Assembly (NCBI GenBank): GCA_050330975.1
Contig: JBHJHK010000385.1
Coordinates: forward strand, 1-6,020
Source: JBHJHK01 sp050330975
Lineage (GTDB): Bacteria > Pseudomonadota > Gammaproteobacteria > Competibacterales > Competibacteraceae
Reading direction: 5' to 3'
Length of the DNA: 6,020 bases
Part shown: positions 1 through 5,230 of the stretch, one piece after another
Numbering within the stretch: the first letter of the stretch is position 1
How the letters are laid out: every line of letters begins with the position of its first letter
The notes under the pieces: generated by a model
The model's input: the letters and a program-made list of their open reading frames with translations, nothing else
The model's database searches: none
Told to the model about the DNA's origin: nothing
Translations under genes and position numbers: made by a program

Positions 1-59
1 TGCCGAGCACAATGCTGTTGTTGGCTTGGGCGCATTTGGTGCGCTTCGCCCCCCCCTAG
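1..59 (+). CDS. Possible C-terminal end of an unidentified gene (partial)
   Basis: The third plus-strand frame is open from the window edge to a TAG at 57-59 and would encode a short hydrophobic tail ending in WAHLVRFAPP. Codon choice (CTG, TTG, GCC, CCC) resembles that of the certain genes here. If real, this gene converges on the glycosyltransferase, with about 70 bases between the two stops. Only 18 codons are visible, the second plus-strand frame is also open across this stretch, and no family can be recognised, so this is a weak call. Confidence 0.25.
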   Translation, partial: PSTMLLLAWAHLVRFAPP

Positions 60-90
60 CCCTTACCCATCCGCCCCTCTACCCGCGTCG

Positions 91-106
91 CTCCCAGCTC
101 TGGGGG
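91..106. terminator. Weak hairpin between converging gene ends
   Basis: The arms CTCCCA and TGGGGG can pair around a GCTC loop; this includes one G-T wobble. The hairpin lies between the possible plus-strand gene end at 59 and the glycosyltransferase stop at 130, where a terminator would be expected. There is no T-tract on either side, so intrinsic termination is only a suggestion from position. The rest of the stretch 60-129 shows nothing recognisable. Confidence 0.2.
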
Positions 107-129
107 CGGCCGTGGGTGTGCCCGGCCCC

Positions 130-1149
130 TCAAGGGCCCAAAACACGACCCAGCAGTCCATAGCGCATCACCCCAAAGGCCAAGGCCAGGCCGGTATAGC
201 TGTAGTAAAACAGGTGCAACGGCAGACAGCTGAGGGCAAACCAGGGTCCTCCCCGCCGCCACAACAGGGCAAACAGGGACTGGTTGAGGGCGACAAACCC
301 CCCCGCCGCGGCGACGGCCACCAACCCCAGGGGCCACCACAACAAGCCCCCCCAACCACACGCCACGCTCAGGCCCGCCGTCATCGCCGACCCCCGGTGG
401 TTCCAGGAAAAACTCAGATCGTCGGGCAGCGTCTTCTCCCGCAGCAATAGCGCCGCCCAGGGCAGCGCCCGAGTGAAGACGTCGGTGCGCACCATGGAGG
501 CCAAGGTCCAACGCTTGAGGTGGGTACCCTGGAGGTGCTTGTCCAGGGCGATGGCATAGCCGCAGCTCGACAGTCGATAGCCAAACTCCACGTCCTCCAG
601 GGCGCGGCGACCCTCGTCAAAGCCCCCCAGGGCCCAAAACAGCCGCCGTCGCACCGCCCCCAGCCCCGTCCAAAAATGGCTTATCTCGGTCGGGGCTTGC
701 TGGTGGGTGTGGTGGTGGAGGAGGTTGCGGTAGCGGCTCACAATGCCTCCTTCGGGCCGATCGTCGTAGGAACCGATGACCGCCGCCCGGCGGCGCCGGG
801 GACGAAAGTGATCCACCACCCGGGCCACGGCGTCGGGGGCGACGGCCACATCGGCGTCGACGAACAACAACACCCGGCCCCGGGCCACCCGGGCCCCGGC
901 GTTGCGAGCCGTCGCGGGACCCCGGTTGTCCTCCAAGCGCACGACATGCACCTGCGCCGGCACTACAGGGGCGATGTCCTCCGTGGAGCCATCATCCACC
1001 ACGATGAGCTCCGTGGATACCTTGGCCACCGCCATGGCTCGGATCAACGCCTCCAAACAGCGCCGCAACAGGGCTCGGTCGTTGTGAACCGGCACCACGA
1101 TGGAAAGCCTGGGGGAGGGGGCTGCGTTCACAAGGGGGGGAGGGGGCAA
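130..1149 (-). CDS. Family 2 (GT-A fold) glycosyltransferase with hydrophobic C-terminal part
   Basis: This 339-residue protein should transfer a sugar from a nucleotide-sugar donor to an unknown acceptor at the cytoplasmic face of the membrane. The N-terminal GT-A core starts with SIVVPVHND (16-24), followed by VVDDGS (50-55), the arginine/asparagine segment NRGPATARNAG (75-85) and the metal-binding DXD as FVDADV (96-101). The acceptor-side acidic motif is LEDVEFGYRL (184-193), with HLKRW at 210-214. Two strongly hydrophobic stretches (about 257-288 and 303-330) look like membrane segments and suggest a lipid-linked or envelope acceptor. The start is uncertain. TTG at 1149 gives 339 residues, while GTG at 1131 gives 333 and still keeps the whole catalytic core. 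Neither has a clear ribosome binding site, so translation may depend on the glutathione transferase gene ending 12 bases upstream. Family assignment is firm; donor and acceptor are unknown. Confidence 0.9.
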   Translation of the reverse strand: MPPPPLVNAAPSPRLSIVVPVHNDRALLRRCLEALIRAMAVAKVSTELIVVDDGSTEDIAPVVPAQVHVVRLEDNRGPATARNAGARVARGRVLLFVDADVAVAPDAVARVVDHFRPRRRRAAVIGSYDDRPEGGIVSRYRNLLHHHTHQQAPTEISHFWTGLGAVRRRLFWALGGFDEGRRALEDVEFGYRLSSCGYAIALDKHLQGTHLKRWTLASMVRTDVFTRALPWAALLLREKTLPDDLSFSWNHRGSAMTAGLSVACGWGGLLWWPLGLVAVAAAGGFVALNQSLFALLWRRGGPWFALSCLPLHLFYYSYTGLALAFGVMRYGLLGRVLGP

Positions 1150-1161
1150 GGGGAAGTACCG

Positions 1162-1866
1162 TCAGCGGTTGTTGGAACCCTTCGCCGAATGGGCCGTCTG
1201 GCCAAATAGTACCTGGCGCTCGGCCTCCGTCGGCGGGGCACTGCGCCTGTATTCCTTGCCCAGGTCGACGGCCCGCTGCACCGCCGGACGGTCTTTGATG
1301 GCGGCGCGCCAGCGGCTCACTAGGGGGAACTCATCCAGGGGTTGTCCCAGGGGCTTGGCGATCAACACCCACGGCCAAGCGGCCATGTCGGCGATGGAGT
1401 ATTCCCCCAAGATGTAGGCCCGGTCGGCCAGCCATCTCTCCAAGACCCCCAGACTGCGGTTGTATTCGTTGAGGTAGCGGTCCTTGCCGTAGGTTTGGTC
1501 CTTGGGGGCGTAGTTGTGGAAATGGCTGAGCTGGCCGGCCATGGGGCCCAAATTGCCCACCTGCCAAAATAGCCACTCCAGGGCCATCTTGCGCCCCAGG
1601 GGGTTTTGGGGCAAAAACCGCCCGGTCTTCTCCGCCAGGTAGAGCAAAATGGCTCCGGATTCAAACACCGAAATGGGCTGGTCATCGACCCCGTGATCGA
1701 CGATGGCGGGAATCCGGTGGTTGGGATTGATGGCCAAAAATGCGGGTTTAAACTGTTCGCCGGCGCCGATGTTCACCGGTACCAGGCGGTAGGGAAGGCC
1801 GCATTCCTCCAACATGATGGCCACTTTCCAGCCGTTGGGGGTGGGCCAGTAGTAGAAATCGATCAA
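1162..1866 (-). CDS. Glutathione S-transferase, YfcG/YghU (Ure2p-like) type
   Basis: This 234-residue cytosolic protein has a thioredoxin-fold N-terminal domain (about 1-82) and an all-helical C-terminal domain (about 90-210). The opening YYWPTPNG (5-12) carries Thr9 and Asn11, the positions that contact glutathione sulfur in E. coli YfcG, instead of the Tyr/Ser of classical transferases. RIPAIVD (51-57) contains the cis-proline, and FESGAILLYL (68-77) contains the Glu-Ser pair that holds the glutamyl part of glutathione. SIAD (157-160) is the helix N-cap box of the second domain. Proteins of this group bind glutathione or GSSG and often show disulfide reductase or peroxide activity; the natural substrate here is unknown. 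TTG at 1866 is chosen as start because GGAGGA (1874-1879, minus strand) lies 7 bases upstream and the protein begins exactly where the family does. It is divergent from the importer operon and leads the glycosyltransferase gene. Confidence 0.93.
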   Translation of the reverse strand: MIDFYYWPTPNGWKVAIMLEECGLPYRLVPVNIGAGEQFKPAFLAINPNHRIPAIVDHGVDDQPISVFESGAILLYLAEKTGRFLPQNPLGRKMALEWLFWQVGNLGPMAGQLSHFHNYAPKDQTYGKDRYLNEYNRSLGVLERWLADRAYILGEYSIADMAAWPWVLIAKPLGQPLDEFPLVSRWRAAIKDRPAVQRAVDLGKEYRRSAPPTEAERQVLFGQTAHSAKGSNNR

Positions 1867-1873
1867 AACAACG

Positions 1874-1879
1874 TCCTCC
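1874..1879 (-). promoter_or_regulatory. Ribosome binding site of the glutathione S-transferase gene
   Basis: The minus strand reads GGAGGA, a strong Shine-Dalgarno match, 7 bases before the TTG at 1866. It supports that non-ATG start. Confidence 0.8.
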
Positions 1880-1999
1880 GGGGGCGTGGTTCGCCCGACG
1901 GTGTCGTGGGCCGCTTCATCGAGTACTCGGGTTATCGATTGTTGTGGGACGGTTCTGGCATTATCTTAAGACGACCTTTTTGCGCGGTGGTTTTTCTCA
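1880..1999. promoter_or_regulatory. Divergent promoter region between the transferase genes and the importer operon
   Basis: About 120 non-coding bases separate the two outward-facing ribosome binding sites. Bases 1931-2000 are clearly more AT-rich than the surrounding genes. For the plus strand, TTGTTG (1939-1944) and TATCTT (1962-1967) are 17 bases apart and make a weak sigma-70-like pair. For the minus strand, the same AT-rich segment reads TTAAGATAATG, which offers a GATAAT -10-like hexamer without a good -35. A perfect 10-base palindrome and the 8-base palindrome TCTTAAGA (1964-1971) lie in the same gap. The region must hold promoters for both directions by layout, but the exact hexamers are guesses. 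Confidence 0.45.
1920..1929. promoter_or_regulatory. Perfect 10-base palindrome CGAGTACTCG, possible operator
   Basis: CGAGTACTCG equals its own reverse complement and lies in the divergent non-coding gap, just upstream of the weak plus-strand promoter pair. A dimeric regulator could bind here and control one or both directions. No second copy was noticed in the gap, and a 10-base palindrome can occur by chance. Confidence 0.25.
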
Positions 2000-2006
2000 G
2001 AGGTGA
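2000..2006 (+). promoter_or_regulatory. Ribosome binding site deciding the ATPase gene start
   Basis: GAGGTGA matches the anti-Shine-Dalgarno end of 16S rRNA over seven bases and sits 5 bases before TTG at 2012. The GTG at 2003-2005 lies inside this site, and the ATG at 2027 is 20 bases away, so TTG 2012 is the best-supported start. Confidence 0.6.
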
Positions 2007-2011
2007 CCTCT

Positions 2012-3154
2012 TTGCTGTTCAAGCACATGGCGTCCTCCCCCCCCGACCATGCCGGATACGTCCAGGGGGCCCCGGTGGTGGAAGTTCGCGGTGTCGCCAA
2101 GCGCTTTGGCGCCACCGAGGCGGTGTCGGACGCCAGTTTTAGCCTCTCCCCCGGGGAGTTTGTCACCGTGCTCGGCCCCAGTGGCTCGGGCAAATCCACC
2201 CTGTTGTCCCTCATCGCCGGCTTTGAGACCCCCGACCGCGGTGAGATTTACCTCCAAGGCCGGCCCTTGTCTGCGGTGCCCGTCCACCGTCGCCCGGTGG
2301 GGGTGGTGTTCCAGCGCCTGGCCTTGTTTCCCCACCTCAGCGTGGCCCAAAACATCGCCTATCCCTTGCACCGGCGCAGCTATCCGCGCCGGGAAATCAA
2401 ACAGCGGGTGGAGGCCATGCTGGCGGTGGTGCGCCTCCAGGGCTTGGAGCGGCGGCGGATCTTCGAGCTTTCCGGTGGCCAACAGCAGCGGGTGGCCATC
2501 GCCCGGGCGCTGGTGTTCGAGCCCCTGCTGTTGCTGTTGGACGAGCCCTTGGCCTCCTTAGACGTCAAGCTCAAGGAAGATATGCAGCGGGAGTTTCGCC
2601 GCATCCAGCGCTCCTTGGGGGTCACCACCCTCAACGTCACCCACGACCAGCGGGAGGCGTTGGTGATGTCCGACCGCATTATCGTCATGAACGCCGCCCG
2701 CCTCCAGCAAATCGACACCCCCGTTCAGGTCTACCACCGGCCCGCCAACCCCTTTGTCGCCCAGTTTATCGGCCTCACCAACGCCTGGCAGGCGGACTTG
2801 CTGGCGGTCGACGGCGCCAGGGCCACAGTGGCCCTGGGGGGGCAAACCTGGACGGGACGCTGGGGCGGGGGGGAACCAACCCCCCGGGCCCAGTGCTTGC
2901 TGCGGGCCGAGTCCCTGCGCCTGGCCCCCCCCGGCAACGGCGGCGTGGAAGGGGTGATCGAAGAGGTGATCTTCGAGGGGGATCGCCGCCAGTACCTGTG
3001 TCGGGTGCCCTCCTGGGATGACAAAAGCCTCACGGCCATCGCCGCCAACCCCCCGACGTCGGCCGACAGCGGGGGGGAGCCAGGGGGCGACCGGGTCGAC
3101 CTCAGCTGGGCTGACGACGACCTGTGGCTGTTTCCGGGCCAAGGTGCCCCCTAG
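2012..3154 (+). CDS. potA: ABC importer ATP-binding protein, PotA-like (spermidine/putrescine family)
   Basis: This is the ATPase that drives the importer encoded by the next three genes; it should act as a homodimer on the cytoplasmic side. From TTG 2012 it has 380 residues, close to PotA. Every catalytic motif is present: Walker A GPSGSGKST (55-63), Q-loop VFQRLALFPH (Gln101), signature LSGGQQQR (153-160), Walker B LLLLLDEP (172-179, catalytic Glu178), D-loop SLD (182-184) and switch His211 in NVTHDQREAL. The PANPFVAQFIG segment (244-254) leads into a C-terminal TOBE-type regulatory domain, typical of the MalK/PotA/CysA group. Near the end, about residues 345-360 are a Gly/Pro/Ser-rich linker of unclear role. 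GTG 2003 and ATG 2027 are alternative starts. It heads the operon, 85 bases before the binding-protein gene. The symbol reflects family resemblance; polyamine transport itself is not shown. Confidence 0.93.
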   Translation: MLFKHMASSPPDHAGYVQGAPVVEVRGVAKRFGATEAVSDASFSLSPGEFVTVLGPSGSGKSTLLSLIAGFETPDRGEIYLQGRPLSAVPVHRRPVGVVFQRLALFPHLSVAQNIAYPLHRRSYPRREIKQRVEAMLAVVRLQGLERRRIFELSGGQQQRVAIARALVFEPLLLLLDEPLASLDVKLKEDMQREFRRIQRSLGVTTLNVTHDQREALVMSDRIIVMNAARLQQIDTPVQVYHRPANPFVAQFIGLTNAWQADLLAVDGARATVALGGQTWTGRWGGGEPTPRAQCLLRAESLRLAPPGNGGVEGVIEEVIFEGDRRQYLCRVPSWDDKSLTAIAANPPTSADSGGEPGGDRVDLSWADDDLWLFPGQGAP

Positions 3155-3239
3155 CCTTTCTCGCCCTGGCGACTATCCTTCTCCCCGAGTGTTTGACCTC
3201 GCCTTCGTCGTTGCCCTGGCCTTTCGAGGAATCGCCACC
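3155..3239 (+). other. 85-base intergenic spacer between the ATPase and binding-protein genes
   Basis: The spacer has no strong hairpin followed by a T-run, so no terminator is visible and read-through from the ATPase gene is likely. GAGGA at 3226-3230 is the ribosome binding site for the next gene. The reading frame of the next gene is open leftwards into the ATPase gene (to 3018), but that extension is a frame shadow. Confidence 0.5.
3226..3230 (+). promoter_or_regulatory. Ribosome binding site of the binding-protein gene
   Basis: GAGGA lies 9 bases before the ATG at 3240. This start places a signal peptide at the very N-terminus, as expected for an exported protein, and settles the choice against upstream in-frame starts. 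Confidence 0.8.
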
Positions 3240-4349
3240 ATGATCCACCATCCCCCAGGATTGACCCGCCGCGCCGCCCTGCGCCTTTTGGCCGCCGCCT
3301 TGCCCGCGGGGAGCGCACTCCCCGGTCTCCATCGGCTGGCCAACGCCCAGAGTGCCCCCAATAAACCCCGGGAACTCATCGTCCGGGCTTGGGGTGGGGT
3401 GTGGGTGGCGGCGTTGGAGGAGGGGGTGTCCAACCCCTTCAGCGCTGCCACGGGCATCCGGGTGCGCCACGACCTCACCGAGGACAACGAGATCCAGCCC
3501 AAGATCTGGGCCGCCGTGGCCCAGGGGCGCCGTCCGCCGTTAAACGTCAACTGGGACACCTCCACCAACGCCACCAAGTCGGCCCTGCGGGGGGTGTGCG
3601 TCCCCTTGGACGACTTGCCCAACCTGGAGGGGCTGTTGCCGGTGGCCAAGCCCGCGGGGCTCGAGGGCTATCCGTTGGTGAACACCTATTCCTACGTCTA
3701 CGTCTTGGCCTATCGCCGCGAAGCCTTCCCCGACGCTCCCCCCGATAGCTGGCGTGCCCTGTTGGATCCCCGATTTAAGGGTCGCATCGCCCTCTACGAC
3801 GACGGCATCGGCTTTCACCCCTCGGCCCAGATCGCCGGTGGCGGCACCATGGCCCAGATCCCCGACGACATGGAGCCCTGTTGGGAGTTTGTCAAGGCGG
3901 TGAAGGCCCAAGATCCCCTGTTGGGGGAAGACGCCGACTTCACCAACTGGTTCCAGCAGGGGGAGATCGACCTGGCCTGTACCATCCTCTCCAACGCCCG
4001 CCAGGCCCGGCAAAACGGCATTGACGTGGCCTGGACGGTCCCGGTGGAAGGCGCCAAGGTGGACACCGACGGCATGTGGGTGCCCCAGGGTTTGTCCGAC
4101 GAGGAGACCTACTGGTCCAAGCAATACGTCAACTACGCCCTCTCCTTGGAGGCCCAGGGGGCCTGGTGCGCCGCCCTGGGGTTGCCGCCGGTGCGCCCGG
4201 GGATAGAGCCGCCGGCTGATTTGGCCGGCGACCCGGCTTACCCCGATGAGCCCGCCGACTTCGACAAGCTCTTGAGCGTTCCCACCCCGATTTTGGTGGA
4301 GCACGAGAGCGACTGGTTTGCCCGCTTCAACGAGATCATGCAGGGCTGA
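3240..4349 (+). CDS. Periplasmic solute-binding protein of a PotD-like ABC importer, Tat-type leader
   Basis: This 369-residue exported protein should bind the transported solute and deliver it to the two permeases. Residues 1-36 form a signal peptide: TRRAALR (9-15) resembles a twin-arginine motif, a hydrophobic stretch follows (about 14-30), and ANA-Q (34-37) is a good signal peptidase I site. There is no lipobox cysteine, so the mature protein should be soluble in the periplasm. The body follows the PotD-like two-lobe pattern: ELIVRAWGG (45-53) as first strand, ATGIRV (70-75), SWRALLDPRFKGRIALYDD (170-188), FTNWFQQGEIDLA (234-246), and VDTDGMWVPQG (274-284), where PotD has its late ligand residues. 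By eye against remembered E. coli PotD, Trp51, Asp188 and Asp277 match ligand residues, but the positions of Trp229 and Trp255 are Ile249 and Asp275. The family is clear; the ligand could be a polyamine or another small cation or organic solute. Confidence 0.9.
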   Translation: MIHHPPGLTRRAALRLLAAALPAGSALPGLHRLANAQSAPNKPRELIVRAWGGVWVAALEEGVSNPFSAATGIRVRHDLTEDNEIQPKIWAAVAQGRRPPLNVNWDTSTNATKSALRGVCVPLDDLPNLEGLLPVAKPAGLEGYPLVNTYSYVYVLAYRREAFPDAPPDSWRALLDPRFKGRIALYDDGIGFHPSAQIAGGGTMAQIPDDMEPCWEFVKAVKAQDPLLGEDADFTNWFQQGEIDLACTILSNARQARQNGIDVAWTVPVEGAKVDTDGMWVPQGLSDEETYWSKQYVNYALSLEAQGAWCAALGLPPVRPGIEPPADLAGDPAYPDEPADFDKLLSVPTPILVEHESDWFARFNEIMQG

Positions 4350-4375
4350 GGGGGCACCCTGAGGGCTGCTTCGTT

Positions 4376-5230
4376 ATGAGGGGAATCGGGGGCAAGAGCC
4401 CCTGGTTGGTCTATCTCTACCTGGCCCCGGCGGTGTTGGGGGTGGGGGTTTTGGCCCTGGGATTGGTCTATTTGGCCGACGCCAGCCTCCACCTCTTGGA
4501 CCGGCGGACCTTTCTCCCCGGGGAAGACTACACCCTCGCCAACTACCAAACCCTGTGGGAGCGGTCGGTCTACGGGGTGGTGCTCCTGCGAAGCCTTGGG
4601 GCGGCGGCGGTGGTGACCCTCTTCACCCTCGTCTTGGCACTGCCCTATGCCTACGCCCTGGTGCGCACCTCTTCACCGCGGGTTCGCAGGCTGTTGTTGC
4701 TGGCCCTGTTCACCCCGTTTTTCATCGGCCAAGTGGTGCGGGCCTACGGCTGGCTGGTGGTGTTGGGCCAGCAGGGGCTCCTCAACGCCAGCTTGGGGCT
4801 CGTGGGCTTGGGCCCCGTGGACATCCTCTACACCTTTACCGCCGTGGTGGTGGGCCTGGTTCAATATATGTTGCCCTTTGCGGTGTTGATGTTGACCCCG
4901 GCCCTCACCGCCATCCCCGTGGAATTGGAGCGGGCGTCGGCGGCGGCGGGCGCCCACCCCTGGGCGACCCTAGGGCTGGTGATTTTGCCATTGGCGAGTC
5001 CGGGATTGGTGGCTGCGGGGGTGGTGGTGTTCACCTTGACCCTCACCGACTTCGCCATGCCGGAGATCCTCGGTGGCGGCACCCAAGACTTTGTCGCCAA
5101 CGCCATCTACGATGGCTTTTTCGCCGTGAGCGACGCGGGCCTGGGGTCGGCCTTGGCCATGGTGTTGGTGGCGTTGGGGAGCGTCTTGGTGGCGGTGATG
5201 TTGCTGGCCACCGGGCGGATGGTGCGATGA
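4376..5230 (+). CDS. potB: ABC importer inner-membrane permease, PotB-like
   Basis: This 284-residue membrane protein is one of the two channel subunits. About six hydrophobic segments are visible (near 11-36, 67-94, 105-128, 150-176, 197-225 and 255-279), as usual for PotB-type permeases. The cytoplasmic EAA loop that docks on the ATPase is clear: PVELERASAAAGAHPW (181-196) with Gly192, followed by VILPLASPG (202-210). FTPFFIGQVVRAYGW (112-126) and LQ-type membrane segments such as GLVQYMLPFAVLMLTPAL (160-177) are typical of this subunit. ATG 4376 has GAGGG (4361-4365) 10 bases upstream, slightly long but acceptable. It follows the binding-protein stop by 26 bases and overlaps the next gene by four, so it sits inside one operon. 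The family and subunit type are secure; the symbol rests on order and resemblance. Confidence 0.92.
   Translation: MRGIGGKSPWLVYLYLAPAVLGVGVLALGLVYLADASLHLLDRRTFLPGEDYTLANYQTLWERSVYGVVLLRSLGAAAVVTLFTLVLALPYAYALVRTSSPRVRRLLLLALFTPFFIGQVVRAYGWLVVLGQQGLLNASLGLVGLGPVDILYTFTAVVVGLVQYMLPFAVLMLTPALTAIPVELERASAAAGAHPWATLGLVILPLASPGLVAAGVVVFTLTLTDFAMPEILGGGTQDFVANAIYDGFFAVSDAGLGSALAMVLVALGSVLVAVMLLATGRMVR

Noticed and set aside
124..138. Inverted repeat GGCCC/GGGCC over the glycosyltransferase stop codon
   Set aside because: Only five base pairs, it overlaps the stop codon and has no T-tract; it is likely chance in GC-rich DNA.
520..1209. 229-residue plus-strand reading frame opposite the glycosyltransferase
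   Set aside because: It is rich in Gly, His, Arg and Pro, has no recognisable motif, and lies antisense to a gene with full GT2 catalytic motifs; long antisense frames are expected at this GC content.
2558..3142. 194-residue minus-strand reading frame opposite the ATPase gene
   Set aside because: It covers the Walker B to TOBE region of a clear ABC ATPase and shows no family motif.
3197..3229. CCTCG/CGAGG repeat that could mask the ribosome binding site of the binding-protein gene
   Set aside because: Five base pairs across a 23-base loop is too weak to claim a regulatory fold.
3018..3239. Upstream extension of the binding-protein frame into the ATPase gene
   Set aside because: It would overlap the ATPase gene by more than 130 bases and bury the signal peptide; the ribosome binding site at 3226-3230 supports ATG 3240.
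3540..4304. 254-residue minus-strand reading frame opposite the binding-protein gene
   Set aside because: Low-complexity Gly/Val/His composition without domain features; it mirrors the codon bias of the true gene.
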